DNA from: Enterobacter dykesii
GTDB taxonomy: Bacteria > Pseudomonadota > Gammaproteobacteria > Enterobacterales > Enterobacteriaceae
Direction: 5' to 3'
DNA length: 64,000 nt
Assembly: GCF_008364625.2 (NCBI RefSeq)
Contig: NZ_CP126604.1
Span: forward strand, 3,906,001 to 3,970,000
Positions 34,844 through 46,545 of this stretch are shown here, one piece after another; position 1 is the stretch's first letter; the number at the start of each line of letters is the position of its first letter. A model generated the notes under the pieces. It saw only the letters and a list, made by a program, of their open reading frames with translations. It made no database searches and was not told the origin of the DNA. The position numbers were made by a program, and so were the translations under genes.

Positions 34844-34846
34844 CGC

Positions 34847-35749
34847 TTATTTGTTGTGGTGCGCAAAGAGCTTTGGAATTTCTCGCAGGCACCACGATTT
34901 GGCTTCGCCCATGCTGTCGCGACGCCATGCCATAATGATATCCACTTCGCTGGTGTACTCCGGGCTCACGACACGCAGTCGCCCTTCCGCAATATCTTTT
35001 TCCACAAAGGGGTACGGCATTGTCGCCACGCCCAGACCGGCCAGCAGCGCCTGCCTTTTGTCTTCCAGCGAAGTTACCGTCAGACGAGGCTGCTTATCCA
35101 GAAGCTGCACCGTCAGCACCGGACGCTCGCGCGCGGTATCCGCTACCGCCACGCCGCGATACTTCACGCGCGTCACTTCAGAGAGCGGCTCCGGCTCCTG
35201 ATGAATCGGGTGGTTGGGTGCGGCAACGTAAACGTTCATCACGCTGTAGAGCTTGCGCGAGTTGATTTCCGACGATGAGCGGAAGTGCATGTCCGGGGCG
35301 ATGACAATATCCGCCCTGCCCGTCTCCAGACGTTCCCACGCGCCTGCCAGCACCTCGGTGATGATGGACAGCTGCGTATTAGCCTTCGCCGCCAGGCGGT
35401 CCACCAGCGGGAACAGCGCTTCAGTCGGCACCAGCGCTTCGGTAACTAACGTCAGATGGGTTTCCCAGCCGCGCGCCAGCGCTTCGGCGTCCGTCGTGAG
35501 CTTGTCCGCCGCTTCCAGCAGCACGCGGCCGCGCTCCAGCAGCATTCGCCCCACGTTGGTGAATTTTGTTCGATGACCGGAGCGGTCAAACAGCACCACG
35601 TCCAGCTCTTCCTCCAGCTTCTGCATGGTGTAGCTTAGCGCAGACGGAACGCGCCCAAGCTCATCTGCCGCCGCCGCAAAACTGCCGCGCCGGTCAATCG
35701 CGTCCATGACGCGAAGCGCCTCAAGCGTCAATGCTCTCTCTTTAGCCAT
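34847..35749 (-). CDS. yhaJ: LysR-family regulator YhaJ
   Basis: A 300-residue LysR-type regulator. The N-terminal helix-turn-helix is at 8-65 (FAAAADELGRVPSALSYTMQKLEEEL). The periplasmic-binding-protein-like effector domain follows. In E. coli YhaJ activates yqjF in response to dinitrotoluene-derived quinols and affects virulence genes in pathogens. It is divergent from yhaK with a 104-base gap, where it probably also binds. Confidence 0.95.
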   Translation of the reverse strand: MAKERALTLEALRVMDAIDRRGSFAAAADELGRVPSALSYTMQKLEEELDVVLFDRSGHRTKFTNVGRMLLERGRVLLEAADKLTTDAEALARGWETHLTLVTEALVPTEALFPLVDRLAAKANTQLSIITEVLAGAWERLETGRADIVIAPDMHFRSSSEINSRKLYSVMNVYVAAPNHPIHQEPEPLSEVTRVKYRGVAVADTARERPVLTVQLLDKQPRLTVTSLEDKRQALLAGLGVATMPYPFVEKDIAEGRLRVVSPEYTSEVDIIMAWRRDSMGEAKSWCLREIPKLFAHHNK

Positions 35750-35853
35750 CTCGTTCTCATTCAGGAAATTTGAACATACCGGGCAGAATATCTGGCTAAC
35801 AATGCAGCGTCCATACCTTTACCATTGTTTTAGTGTAAAGAGAGGTCAAGTTT

Positions 35854-36555
35854 ATGATTACGACAAGAACAGCTAAACAGTGCGGACAAGCCGATTTCGG
35901 TTGGCTGCAGGCCCGCTACACCTTTTCCTTTGGACACTACTTTGACCCTAAACTCCTCGGTTACGCTTCATTGCGCGTGTTGAATCAGGAAGTGCTCGCC
36001 CCGGGCGCCTCCTTCCAGCCGCGTACGTACCCGAAAGTCGATATCCTGAACCTGATCCTGGAAGGCGAGGCAGAATACCGCGATAGCGAGGGCAATCATG
36101 TCCAGGCAAAGGCTGGCGAAGCGTTGTTAATTTCCACGCAGCCGGGCATCAGCTACAGCGAGCATAACCTCAGCAAAGATAAAACGCTGACCCGCATGCA
36201 GCTGTGGCTGGACGCCTGCCCCGAGCGGGAAAATCCGCTGGTACAGAAGTTAGATTTAACGGGCGATAAACAGCAGCTGATTGCATCACCGGACGGCAGT
36301 AAAGGTAGCCTGCAGCTGCGCCAGCAGGTGTGGCTGCACCATATCGAACTGAAGAAAGGTGAACAGGCGAGCTTCCAGCTTCATGGTCCGCGCGCCTATT
36401 TGCAGTCTATTCACGGTACGGTGCATGCGGTGACGCACACGGAAGAGAAAGAAGCGCTCACCTGCGGCGACGGGGCGTTTATTCGTGATGAAGCGAATAT
36501 CACGCTGGTGGCGGATACGCCGCTGCGCGCGCTGCTGATTGATTTACCGGTTTAG
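35854..36555 (+). CDS. yhaK: Pirin-family bicupin YhaK
   Basis: A 233-residue cytoplasmic bicupin of the pirin family. The N-terminal cupin motif FSFGHYFDPKLLGY is at about 26-39, with PRTYPKVDILNLILEGEAEY at about 55-74. E. coli YhaK is reported to be sensitive to oxidation and lacks the metal site of true pirins. Divergent from yhaJ, a likely regulator. Length matches E. coli. Confidence 0.94.
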   Translation: MITTRTAKQCGQADFGWLQARYTFSFGHYFDPKLLGYASLRVLNQEVLAPGASFQPRTYPKVDILNLILEGEAEYRDSEGNHVQAKAGEALLISTQPGISYSEHNLSKDKTLTRMQLWLDACPERENPLVQKLDLTGDKQQLIASPDGSKGSLQLRQQVWLHHIELKKGEQASFQLHGPRAYLQSIHGTVHAVTHTEEKEALTCGDGAFIRDEANITLVADTPLRALLIDLPV

Positions 36556-36561
36556 AGAATG

Positions 36562-36594
36562 CCCTCACCTTAACCCTCTCCCAATGGGAGAGGG
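36562..36594. repeat. Palindromic intergenic repeat, copy 6
   Basis: CCCTCACCTTAA arm and the palindrome CCCTCTCCCAATGGGAGAGGG directly behind the yhaK stop. Confidence 0.8.
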
Positions 36595-36645
36595 AACCGA
36601 TCAAGCCACGGCAGAATCATCCGGCGCCGTTCGCGACGTACGAAA

Positions 36646-36696
36646 TCACGCTGCCAGCGAGGCGGCGACCAGCGCAATTCGGGTCATTTTCATCAT
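36646..36696 (-). CDS. Possible very small hydrophobic peptide
   Basis: A 16-codon frame, MMKMTRIALVAASLAA, with a good ribosome binding site (AAGGA nine bases before the first of two ATG codons). A TATAAT element lies about 80 bases upstream on the same strand (complement at 36772-36777). After the stop the same frame stays open for 14 more codons. The start looks like the beginning of a signal peptide, so it may be a genuine small peptide or the decayed remnant of an exported protein. Low certainty. Confidence 0.25.
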   Translation of the reverse strand: MMKMTRIALVAASLAA

Positions 36697-36803
36697 CTTA
36701 CTGTCCTTACATGCTGTGATAGGGAAAAGCAGGCGTATTGTTTTTCAAGAGCGGATGAAGATGTGTGAGTAATTATATAAACAATTTTGTAGGTTTAGCG
36801 GGC

Positions 36804-36834
36804 AAAAAAAATGCCCCCTGCGTTGAGGGGGCAT
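36804..36834 (-). terminator. Terminator of the tdc operon
   Basis: Stem ATGCCCCCT / AGGGGGCAT (36811-36834), followed on the minus strand by eight T residues. It lies 16 bases after the tdcE stop. Confidence 0.92.
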
Positions 36835-36849
36835 GAGAACTGAATGTCG

Positions 36850-39144
36850 TCAGATAGATTGCGTAAACGTCCTCGAAATCACATCCTGCTGCTGCTCACG
36901 CGTCAGCGCATTAAACCGCACCGCATAGCCCGAAACGCGGATGGTCAGGTTCGGGTAGTTCTCGGGATGCGCAATGGCATCGAGGAGCATCTCCCTGTTC
37001 ATAACGTTAACGTTCAGATGCTGCCCGCCCTCAATGGACGCTTCGTGATGGAAATACCCGTCCAGCAGCCCCACCAGGTTGGTTTTGCGCACCAGCTCGT
37101 CCTTGCCCAGCGCCTGCGGCACGATGGAGAAGGTGTAGGAGATCCCGTCTTTGGCATAGGTGAACGGCAGCTTGGCCACCGACGTTAGCGAGGCCACAGC
37201 CCCTTTTCTGTCGCGGCCGTGCATCGGGTTCGCGCCAGGCGCAAACGGCGTGCCGCCGCGGCGCCCGTCCGGCGTGTTCCCGGTCTTCTGGCCGTACACC
37301 ACGTTGGAGGTGATGGTCAGAATCGACTGGGTTGGCACCGCGTTGCGGTAGGTTGGCAGCGCCTGAATTTTCTTCATAAAGCGCTCCACCAGATCGCAGG
37401 CGATGCTGTCCACGCGGTCGTCGTTGTTGCCGTACTGCGGATAGTCCCCTTCAATTACGAAATCGACCGCCAGACCGGTATGGTCGCGCACCGGCTTCAC
37501 CGTGGCGTATTTAATGGCCGACAGGGAATCCGCCGCCACCGACAGCCCGGCAATGCCGCAGGCCATGGTGCGATAGACGTCGCGGTCGTGCAGCGCCATC
37601 AGCGAGGCTTCGTAGCTGTACTTATCATGCATGTAATGAATGAGATTCAGGGCGCTGATGTACTGCACCGCCAGCCAGTCCATAAAGTGGTCGAGGCTCG
37701 CCATCACGGTATTGTAATCCAGCACGTCGTCCAGCAGCGGCTCGGTTTTCGGGCCGACCTGAATCTTCAGCTTCTCGTCCACCCCGCCGTTGATCGCGTA
37801 CAGCAGCGTTTTGGCGAGGTTGGCGCGCGCGCCAAAGAACTGCATCTGCTTGCCGATCACCATCGGGCTGACGCAGCAGGCAATGGCGTAGTCGTCGCTG
37901 TTGAAGTCCGCACGCATCAGATCGTCGTTCTCATACTGCAGCGAAGAGGTGACGATCGAAACCTGCGCGGCGTATTTCTTGAACGCAATCGGCAGTTGTT
38001 CAGACCAGAGGATCGTTAGGTTCGGCTCCGGCGCAGGCCCCATGGTGTGCAGGGTATGCAGATAGCGGAAGCTATTTTTGGTCACCAGCGTGCGGCCGTC
38101 CAGCCCCATGCCGCCAATCACTTCCGTCGCCCAGATCGGATCGCCGGAGAAGAGCGTGTCGAACTCCGGCGTGCGCAGGAAGCGCACCATGCGGATCTTC
38201 ATAATGAAGTGGTCGATCAGCTCCTGCGCCTGGATTTCATTCAGCCGCCCCGCCTGCATGTCGCGTTCAATGTAGATATCGAGGAACGAGGCCGTGCGCC
38301 CCAGCGACATCGCCCCGCCGTTCTGGGATTTCACCGCTGCCAGGTAGGCAAAATAGACCCACTGCACCGCTTCCTGAGCGCTCATCGCCGGACGCGAGAT
38401 ATCAAAGCCATAGCTGGCCGCCATCTGCTGGATCTGCAGCAGCGCGCGCTTGTGCTCCGCCAGCTCTTCGCGCAGGCGGATCGTCGCCTCCAGATCTTCA
38501 CCGCGCTCCAGCCTGCCCTGCAGATCGGCAAAATGCAGTTCGCGCTCGCGCACCAGATAAGCGATCCCGTATAGCGCCACGCGGCGATAGTCACCGATGA
38601 TGCGTCCGCGCCCGTAGCCGTCCGGCAAGCCGGTCAGCACGCCGGATTTACGGCAGCGCATCATCTCCGGCGAATAGACGTCAAACACGCCCTGGTTGTG
38701 GGTTTTGCGCAGGTCGGTAAACAAGTATTCGAACTGCGGATCCATCTCCCGGCCATAGGCTTCGAACGAACTGCGGATCATGTTGATCCCGCCATAAGGA
38801 TGCAGCGCGCGCTTGAGCGGCTTATCGGTTTGCAGGCCGACGATCGTCTCCAGATCCTGGTCGATATAGCCCGGCCCGTGGGCCGTAATGGTGGTGGCAA
38901 TGTTGGTGTCAAAATCCACCGGGGCGTGGGTGGCATTCTCCTGGCGAATGCCGACCATTACCTTCTGCCACAGCGCCGTCGTTGCTGGCGTCGCCTGCGC
39001 GAGGAAAGCTTCATCGCCTTCATAAGGGGTGTAGTTATGCTGAATAAAATCGCGGACGTTGACGGCGTTTTTCCATTCTTCACCGCGAAACCCGGCCCAT
39101 GCGTCGCTGTAGGGCGCGACGCCCGTATCGATTGTTACTTTCAT
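36850..39144 (-). CDS. tdcE: 2-ketobutyrate formate-lyase / pyruvate formate-lyase TdcE
   Basis: A 764-residue glycyl-radical enzyme that cleaves 2-ketobutyrate (or pyruvate) with CoA to propionyl-CoA (acetyl-CoA) and formate under anaerobiosis. The catalytic Cys pair C423-C424 lies in IACCVSPM. The radical glycine G739 lies in RVSGYAVRF near the C-terminus. It needs an activating enzyme (PflA) encoded elsewhere. Fifteen bases separate it from tdcD. It is the last gene of this tdc operon; tdcF and tdcG do not follow. Confidence 0.97.
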   Translation of the reverse strand: MKVTIDTGVAPYSDAWAGFRGEEWKNAVNVRDFIQHNYTPYEGDEAFLAQATPATTALWQKVMVGIRQENATHAPVDFDTNIATTITAHGPGYIDQDLETIVGLQTDKPLKRALHPYGGINMIRSSFEAYGREMDPQFEYLFTDLRKTHNQGVFDVYSPEMMRCRKSGVLTGLPDGYGRGRIIGDYRRVALYGIAYLVRERELHFADLQGRLERGEDLEATIRLREELAEHKRALLQIQQMAASYGFDISRPAMSAQEAVQWVYFAYLAAVKSQNGGAMSLGRTASFLDIYIERDMQAGRLNEIQAQELIDHFIMKIRMVRFLRTPEFDTLFSGDPIWATEVIGGMGLDGRTLVTKNSFRYLHTLHTMGPAPEPNLTILWSEQLPIAFKKYAAQVSIVTSSLQYENDDLMRADFNSDDYAIACCVSPMVIGKQMQFFGARANLAKTLLYAINGGVDEKLKIQVGPKTEPLLDDVLDYNTVMASLDHFMDWLAVQYISALNLIHYMHDKYSYEASLMALHDRDVYRTMACGIAGLSVAADSLSAIKYATVKPVRDHTGLAVDFVIEGDYPQYGNNDDRVDSIACDLVERFMKKIQALPTYRNAVPTQSILTITSNVVYGQKTGNTPDGRRGGTPFAPGANPMHGRDRKGAVASLTSVAKLPFTYAKDGISYTFSIVPQALGKDELVRKTNLVGLLDGYFHHEASIEGGQHLNVNVMNREMLLDAIAHPENYPNLTIRVSGYAVRFNALTREQQQDVISRTFTQSI

Positions 39145-39159
39145 GTATTTCTCGCTTTA

Positions 39160-40371
39160 TCAGGCGTAAGCCGCGGCCGGGATAACCTTTCCAAGACGGA
39201 GGGCGTCCAGCGCGATCATTTTTTCTTCGTTGGTAGGGACAACCGCGCAGGCCACGCGGGACGACTCGGTGGAAATCACGCGCTCACCCGCGCTGCCCTG
39301 CAGGGCATTTTTGGCGTCGTCGAGAACGATGCCGAAGACTTTCAGATGGTCCGCCACCAGCGCGCGGACAAGCTTCGAGTTTTCGCCAATGCCGCCGGTA
39401 AAGATCACCCCATCCAGGCGGTGCAGCGACGCCGCGTGACCGGCGATATGTCGCGCAATGCGGTGAACAAAGGTGTGTATTGCCAGCTGCGCCCGCTCGT
39501 TGCCTTCGTGCCAGGCTTTCTCCAGCGTACGTAAATCGGAGGAGATGCCGGAGATCCCAAGCAACCCGGACTCTTTATTGACCACGCGCTCCAGATCCTC
39601 GAACGACTGGCCGGTCTGCTGGGCAATCCACGCCATCGCGCCGAAGTCCACATCGCCGCAGCGCGTCCCCATTACCAGCCCTTCCAGCGGCGTCATCCCC
39701 ATCGAGGTGTCGACGCTTTCGCCGTTGCGCACCGCGCAGATGGACGCCCCGTTACCGAGATGGGCAATCACCAGGCCGCTGTCGTCGGGGGAAAGCCCGA
39801 GGAGCGTATGCGCCTGCGCGGCCACGTAGCGGTGAGAGGTCCCGTGGAAGCCGTAGCGGCGCACGCCCAGCTCTTCAAAATAGCGGTACGGCAATCCGTA
39901 CAGATACGCCTGCGGCGGCAGCGTCTGGTGGAAGCTGGTGTCAAATACCGCGACCTGCTGCACGCCCGGGAACAGGCGCTCTGCCGCTTCCACGCCGCTC
40001 AGGTTGGCGTAGTTATGCAGCGGTGCCAGCGGGGAGACCTGGCGGATCTGTGCGATCGCCTCTTCCGTGATCAGGGTCGACTCGCTGAAGAGATTTCCTC
40101 CGTGCGCAATGCGGTGGCCAATTAAGGCCACGCTGCTCATCAGGTTACGCTTCTCCAGCTCCAGGGCGATGGCAGCCAGCGCCCCTTCGTAGTCCTGGTG
40201 AGCCATTCTGGCTGGCTCACCCCCGTTCACGGAAATAAAGGCCTTCTCGGTGTTGATCCCATCTGCAATGCCCGTCATCAGGGCATCGCAGCTGCTGGCG
40301 TCGAGCACCGAAAACTTAACAGAGGACGATCCGCAGTTAATAACCAGTACAACCGGAAACTCAATCATCAT
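39160..40371 (-). CDS. tdcD: Propionate/acetate kinase TdcD
   Basis: A 403-residue ASKHA-fold kinase that makes ATP from propionyl phosphate in threonine fermentation. The N-terminal phosphate loop [17 protein letters not shown] and the motifs [22 protein letters not shown] and [11 protein letters not shown] are present. Tandem ATG codons (40371 and 40368) leave a one-residue ambiguity; the second gives the E. coli length of 402. It lies between tdcC and tdcE. Confidence 0.97.
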   Translation of the reverse strand: MMIEFPVVLVINCGSSSVKFSVLDASSCDALMTGIADGINTEKAFISVNGGEPARMAHQDYEGALAAIALELEKRNLMSSVALIGHRIAHGGNLFSESTLITEEAIAQIRQVSPLAPLHNYANLSGVEAAERLFPGVQQVAVFDTSFHQTLPPQAYLYGLPYRYFEELGVRRYGFHGTSHRYVAAQAHTLLGLSPDDSGLVIAHLGNGASICAVRNGESVDTSMGMTPLEGLVMGTRCGDVDFGAMAWIAQQTGQSFEDLERVVNKESGLLGISGISSDLRTLEKAWHEGNERAQLAIHTFVHRIARHIAGHAASLHRLDGVIFTGGIGENSKLVRALVADHLKVFGIVLDDAKNALQGSAGERVISTESSRVACAVVPTNEEKMIALDALRLGKVIPAAAYA

Positions 40372-40398
40372 GTGACTCCGCTCTTCCTGAGCAATGGG

Positions 40399-41733
<1,335 letters not shown>

Positions 41734-41739
41734 TCACCT

Positions 41740-42729
41740 TTATGCGTCAACGAAGCCGGTAATTTGGGAAACACGGGAGAGATCGATATTGCCGCCGGAA
41801 ATAATGCAGACGGTTTTACGACCCTGAATATAGTGGTCAAGCTTGCCGCTTAATAACGCGGCACAGGCCAGCGCGCCGGCACCTTCCGTCACCACTTTAT
41901 TTCGCTGAATAAGCGCGATCATGCTGTCGCGAATGTTGTCTTCGCTGACCAGCACAATGTCATCAACCAGCTCGCGAACAATTTCGAACGGTAAATTACC
42001 GGGACGAGAAACATCACAGCCGTCGGCCAGCGTGCCGGTAACGCGATGGCTCATTATTTCTCCGGCCTGATACGATGCCGCCATGCCGTGAACATTTTCT
42101 GACTGCACGCCGATGATATTAATGGTGGGGTTGATGGATTTAATTGCCGTCGCAATCCCGGCAATTAAACCGCCGCCGCCGATAGGCACAATAACGTTAT
42201 CCACGTCGTATAAATCTTCGAGAATTTCCAGACCGATGGTGCCCTGCCCGGCAATCACTTTGGCGTCATCGTACGGCGGAATAAAAATACGCCCTTCCAT
42301 CTCGACGATTTCGCTGACTTTGGCGATGGTGTCGTTGAAGTTCTCGCCGTGCAGCACCACTTCCGCCGAGTAGTCGCGCGTCGCGGCCACCTTAGACTTC
42401 GGCGCGCCCATCGGCATCACCACTTTACCGTCGATGCCAAGCATGGCGCAGGAGAGGGACACACCCTGCGCGTGGTTCCCCGCGGAGCAGGCGACAACGC
42501 CTTTGCGTTTTTCAGCGTCGGTCAGCGAGCTTAATTTGTTAAACGCGCCGCGGATCTTAAACGAGCCGGTACGTTGCATGTTCTCGAACTTCAGGAATAT
42601 TTCGCCCTTACAGCGTTCGCTGAGATAATTCGAGCGAGGCATACCGGTTTTATATATTTTTCCTGCCAGTCGTTTTCTGGCGTCCTGAATATCTTCAATC
42701 GTTACCGGGAGATCGTAGGTAATATGCAT
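41740..42729 (-). CDS. tdcB: Catabolic threonine dehydratase TdcB
   Basis: A 329-residue PLP enzyme (fold type II) that deaminates L-threonine to 2-ketobutyrate and ammonia; AMP activates it in E. coli. The PLP lysine lies in the motif [13 protein letters not shown] at about 53-65. The glycine-rich phosphate cup is [11 protein letters not shown] at about 181-191. The ATG at 42727-42729, with GAGGAT upstream, gives the exact E. coli start and length; eight extra residues are possible. Confidence 0.97.
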   Translation of the reverse strand: MHITYDLPVTIEDIQDARKRLAGKIYKTGMPRSNYLSERCKGEIFLKFENMQRTGSFKIRGAFNKLSSLTDAEKRKGVVACSAGNHAQGVSLSCAMLGIDGKVVMPMGAPKSKVAATRDYSAEVVLHGENFNDTIAKVSEIVEMEGRIFIPPYDDAKVIAGQGTIGLEILEDLYDVDNVIVPIGGGGLIAGIATAIKSINPTINIIGVQSENVHGMAASYQAGEIMSHRVTGTLADGCDVSRPGNLPFEIVRELVDDIVLVSEDNIRDSMIALIQRNKVVTEGAGALACAALLSGKLDHYIQGRKTVCIISGGNIDLSRVSQITGFVDA

Positions 42730-42829
42730 AATATCCTCGTTATAATAATTCATTCTTTTCAGGCAAAGTCAGGGTATCAGAGCGCTACAGAGATAAGCTC
42801 TGGGTGTTTTTTAAATCAATACTCATTAT

Positions 42830-43750
42830 TCATCGTCGTCTTTCGATATTCATCGACGAATATTGTTTTGCCAGCTCAACTAATACTGACGCCGATTTTT
42901 TAATCCTGTAATTTTTTGACCACACGGCGGCATAACGCGCCACGGGTAATTCATCTTCTACGGGCAGCACAATAAACTGGTCAGAACCGAACGGCGCAAT
43001 CATGTCGCGGGGAATGACCGTCAGATAATCGGCATTCAGCACAAGATTATAAATGGTGACGACGGAATCGGTCTGGACGATGTTTTCGATGCTGATGTGG
43101 TTGTCTTGCAGGGTGGTCAGAAGTTCTTTGTAGTAGCCCATATCGGTTTGCGGCATCACCCACTGCTCGTGCGTGAGCGATGCCAGTGTCGTCGGGCCGG
43201 TGCACGTTCGCGTTTTGCTGGCGACCAGCACAAACTCGGACTCAAACAGCGGTTCGACGTGCAGATCCTGCAGCAGCATTTCATCGCTTAGCGTGCCAAT
43301 GGCGAAATCCAGACGGCCGTCGCGAATGGCCGGAAGGAAAGAGGAGAGCTGGGCTTCATACATCGAGACGCGTGCTTTCGGAAACACTTCCTTGAATTTT
43401 TTGATCATCTCGGACAGGAAGGTAAAGCCGATCAGCGACGGGTAGCCAAAGGAGACGTCCATAACGGTGCTGAAACTCAGGCTGTTAATCTCACTCACCA
43501 TGTTTTTCATTTCGCGGGTGATCGACTCGGAGTACGAGAGCAGAACCTGGCCCGCGGCAGTGAGTTTTACTCCGGTGTTTTTACGCACCATCACTTCCAC
43601 GCCGAAGTAGGACTCAATATCGCTGATGATTTTGCTAACGGCGGGTTGCGTCAGGCCAAGCTGTCTTGCTGCAGAACCTATGGAGCCACTTTTAATGACT
43701 TCCTGAAATACCACGAGGTGCTGTGTTTTCGGTAGAATAATAGTGTTCAT
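42830..43750 (-). CDS. tdcA: tdc operon activator TdcA (LysR family)
   Basis: A 306-residue LysR-type activator of the tdc operon and its first gene. The helix-turn-helix lies at about 14-70 (GSIGSAARQLGLTQPAVSKIISDIE). The effector domain is complete. Slightly shorter than E. coli TdcA (312). One hundred bases separate it from tdcB. Upstream lies a CRP-dependent type promoter. The E. coli co-activator gene tdcR is not seen in the upstream 570 bases. Confidence 0.95.
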   Translation of the reverse strand: MNTIILPKTQHLVVFQEVIKSGSIGSAARQLGLTQPAVSKIISDIESYFGVEVMVRKNTGVKLTAAGQVLLSYSESITREMKNMVSEINSLSFSTVMDVSFGYPSLIGFTFLSEMIKKFKEVFPKARVSMYEAQLSSFLPAIRDGRLDFAIGTLSDEMLLQDLHVEPLFESEFVLVASKTRTCTGPTTLASLTHEQWVMPQTDMGYYKELLTTLQDNHISIENIVQTDSVVTIYNLVLNADYLTVIPRDMIAPFGSDQFIVLPVEDELPVARYAAVWSKNYRIKKSASVLVELAKQYSSMNIERRR

Positions 43751-43784
43751 AATATTCTGCGCTTATTTCCCTATGACGGAGCGG

Positions 43785-43828
43785 ATTCTACCTAATAGTG
43801 TTTAAGGGGGTATGTGCTGTCACTCACA
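43785..43828 (-). promoter_or_regulatory. CRP-dependent promoter of tdcA
   Basis: A near-perfect CRP site TGTGC-TGTCAC-TCACA (43813-43828) and, on the minus strand, the -10 hexamer TAGAAT (43785-43790). The spacing places CRP near -41.5, a class II arrangement. The tdc operon is strictly CRP-dependent in E. coli. Confidence 0.75.
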
Positions 43829-44394
43829 ATTTGCTTTTCCGCACGCTTCACTGGAACAACAACAGCCTAAAAAAACCTTTACTATCAATAAAATGAATAA
43901 TTTCAGCCACACCATTACGCTGATATCGATCAATAAAATCAGTAGCAATAAATTTATTTTATGGCGATAACCTTGATAAATTTTTCTGCGTTAAAAAAAT
44001 CAATAAAGACGATCTTTCAGGCAATTAAAGACCAATAAATAACCGCTATTGGTTTGAAACATTCTTTCAGTTTATTAAATTTTTCCGATGCGAATTTTCA
44101 GGTTTGTGGAAAAGAGTGGAATGCGTCACATATTCACGGGGTAAATGTATTTGATTTCAATATATGCATATCAAACGAGAAAACATTCGCGATCATAAAA
44201 GCAACAAACATAACAAATTATCAATACTAAAAATCGTGTGTTTTTTAGCGTGAAATTTTGTGATGACGATCGTCTATAGATGCAGAAGCGATACTGAAGG
44301 GATAAAAACAGTGAAATGTGCTTAATGTCGCAAATATGAGAATTGATGTCGTTTGTCCGGCGCTGCGCTTACCCATCCAGCATCACCCGGAAAG
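43829..44394. other. AT-rich tdcA-rnpB intergenic region
   Basis: About 560 bases with no convincing gene on either strand and much lower GC than its surroundings. In E. coli the tdcA upstream DNA binds IHF, TdcA and TdcR over a long stretch, so part of this may be regulatory. ATCAATAAA-type tracts occur repeatedly (for example 43928-43936 and 43998-44006), but none fully satisfies the IHF consensus WATCAANNNNTTR. Confidence 0.5.
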
Positions 44395-44422
44395 CAAAAA
44401 CCCCGCCGAGGCGGGGTTTTTT
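44395..44422 (-). terminator. Terminator of rnpB
   Basis: Stem ACCCCGCC / GGCGGGGT, flanked by T-runs on the minus strand and A-runs on the plus strand, directly behind the RNase P RNA gene. Confidence 0.92.
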
Positions 44423-44426
44423 AAGA

Positions 44427-44803
<377 letters not shown>

Positions 44804-44810
44804 GGCGCGC

Positions 44811-44839
44811 AGTATAGAGGGTTTGCGCGCCGCTGTCAC
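44811..44839 (-). promoter_or_regulatory. rnpB promoter
   Basis: On the minus strand GTGACA (44834-44839), a 17-base spacer and TATACT (44811-44816), then a GC-rich discriminator before the RNA start at 44803. This is typical of a strong, growth-rate-controlled stable RNA promoter. Confidence 0.85.
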
Positions 44840-44862
44840 CCTCAGGTGTGGGCAAGGCGTGA

Positions 44863-45753
44863 TTAACGCGCCACTTCCACCTTCGCCAGTTTTTCGTAGT
44901 AGCACGCAATCGCGCTGTGGTCGGCCGTGCCCAGGCCATCGGCACGCAGCGCCTGCATCATCTCCATGACCGCCGCGGTCAGCGGCAGCTGCGCGCCTAC
45001 GCCGTGAGAGGTATCCAGCGCGTTCGCCAGATCTTTGATATGCAGGTCGATGCGGAAACCGGGTTTGAAATTACGATCCATGACCATCGGCGCTTTGGCA
45101 TCCAGCACGGTACTGCCCGCCAGACCGCCGCGAATGGCCTGATAGACCAGATCCGGATTGACGCCCGCTTTGGTTGCCAGCGTCAGCGCTTCGGACATGG
45201 CGGCAATGTTCAGCGCCACAATCACCTGGTTGGCCAGCTTGGTCACGTTACCCGCCCCGATGTCCCCGGTATGCACCACGGAGCCCGCCATTGCTTTCAT
45301 CAGATCGTAAAATCTATCGAAAACGGCTTTATCACCGCCGACCATCACCGACAGCGTGCCGTCGATCGCTTTCGGCTCACCGCCGCTGACCGGCGCATCC
45401 AGCATATCGACGCCTTTCGCTTTTAACGCCTCGCTGATTTCACGGCTTGCAAGCGGTGCGATAGAGCTCATATCGATCAGCACCAGACCCGGCTTCGCAC
45501 CTTCGATAATGCCGTTCTCACCCAGCGCAACCTCTTTAACATGCGGTGAGTTTGGCAGCATGGTGATGATGACGTCGCACTGCTCGGCAATGGCCTTCGC
45601 GGTGGTGGCCGTTTCAGCGCCCGCCGCCATTACCTCTGCCACGGCCTGCGGATTGTGATCGGATACCACCAGCGAGTAACCCGCTTTGATGAGATTCTTA
45701 CTCATTGGTTTACCCATGATGCCCAGGCCAATAAAACCCACTTTCAGCGTCAT
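44863..45753 (-). CDS. garR: Tartronate semialdehyde reductase GarR
   Basis: A 296-residue beta-hydroxyacid dehydrogenase that reduces 2-hydroxy-3-oxopropanoate to D-glycerate with NADH. The N-terminal Rossmann motif VGFIGLGIMGKPMSKNL, the substrate motif DAPVSGGEPKA and the catalytic-lysine helix GNVTKLANQVIVA are present. The ATG at 45751-45753 after GAGGAAA is chosen; an upstream ATG adds five residues. It follows garL by 21 bases. The glycerate kinase gene garK, its usual partner, is absent downstream. Confidence 0.95.
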   Translation of the reverse strand: MTLKVGFIGLGIMGKPMSKNLIKAGYSLVVSDHNPQAVAEVMAAGAETATTAKAIAEQCDVIITMLPNSPHVKEVALGENGIIEGAKPGLVLIDMSSIAPLASREISEALKAKGVDMLDAPVSGGEPKAIDGTLSVMVGGDKAVFDRFYDLMKAMAGSVVHTGDIGAGNVTKLANQVIVALNIAAMSEALTLATKAGVNPDLVYQAIRGGLAGSTVLDAKAPMVMDRNFKPGFRIDLHIKDLANALDTSHGVGAQLPLTAAVMEMMQALRADGLGTADHSAIACYYEKLAKVEVAR

Positions 45754-45774
45754 AATCTGTTTCCTCAATGATGG

Positions 45775-46545
45775 TTATTTTTTAAAAGCGTCGGCTAATT
45801 TCTGCGTGGCTGAGCGGAATACGCCGAGGTCGCTGCCAACGGCAACAAACGTGGCTCCCCACTCCAGATAGCGACGGGCGTCAGCCTCAACCGGCGCCAG
45901 AATGCCGCACGGTTTGCCGTGTGCTTTAGCGCGGGCAAAGATGTGCTGGATCGCGCGCTGCACGTCAGGGTGGCCGGCGTTACCCAGGTGGCCAAAGGCG
46001 GCCGCCAGATCGCTTGGCCCGACGAAGATGCCGTCCACGCCGTTTGTGGCCGCAATCGCATCAACGTTATCAACGCCCTGCTGGCTCTCGATCTGAACCA
46101 GAATGGTGATGTTGCTGTTGGACTGCGCGAAGTAGTCCGGCACGGTGCCAAACATATTGGCGCGATGCGAAACGGAAACGCCGCGGATCCCTTCTGGCGG
46201 ATAGCGCGTAGAGGCTACGGCCAGCGCCGCTTGTTCTTCCGTCTCCACAAACGGGATCAGGAAGTTGTAGAAACCGATATCCAGCAGGCGCTTGATAATT
46301 ACCGGCTCGTTAGTTGGCACGCGCACTACCGGGGCGCTGGGGCTGCCTTTCAGCGCCATCAGCTGCGGAATAAAGGTGCTGATATCGTTCGGCGCATGTT
46401 CGCCGTCCAGCACCAGCCAGTCGAACCCGGCCAGGCCCAGCACTTCGGTGCTGATTGGGTTTGCCAGCGCGGACCAGCAGCCAATCTGAATCTGGTGCGC
46501 CGCGAGGGCCGCTTTAAATTTATTCGGGAAGATATCGTTATTCAT
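45775..46545 (-). CDS. garL: 5-keto-4-deoxy-D-glucarate aldolase GarL
   Basis: A 256-residue HpcH/HpaI-type class II aldolase. It splits 5-keto-4-deoxy-glucarate (from galactarate or glucarate) into pyruvate and tartronate semialdehyde. The motifs [10 protein letters not shown] and [13 protein letters not shown] with metal-binding acidic residues are present. Length equals E. coli GarL. It is the first gene on this strand; the transporter garP, which precedes it in E. coli, is missing. Confidence 0.96.
   Translation of the reverse strand: MNNDIFPNKFKAALAAHQIQIGCWSALANPISTEVLGLAGFDWLVLDGEHAPNDISTFIPQLMALKGSPSAPVVRVPTNEPVIIKRLLDIGFYNFLIPFVETEEQAALAVASTRYPPEGIRGVSVSHRANMFGTVPDYFAQSNSNITILVQIESQQGVDNVDAIAATNGVDGIFVGPSDLAAAFGHLGNAGHPDVQRAIQHIFARAKAHGKPCGILAPVEADARRYLEWGATFVAVGSDLGVFRSATQKLADAFKK

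Noticed and set aside
43928..44006. IHF sites in the tdcA upstream region
   Set aside because: ATCAATAAA tracts are present but the TTR part of the consensus is not at the right distance, so no site is called.
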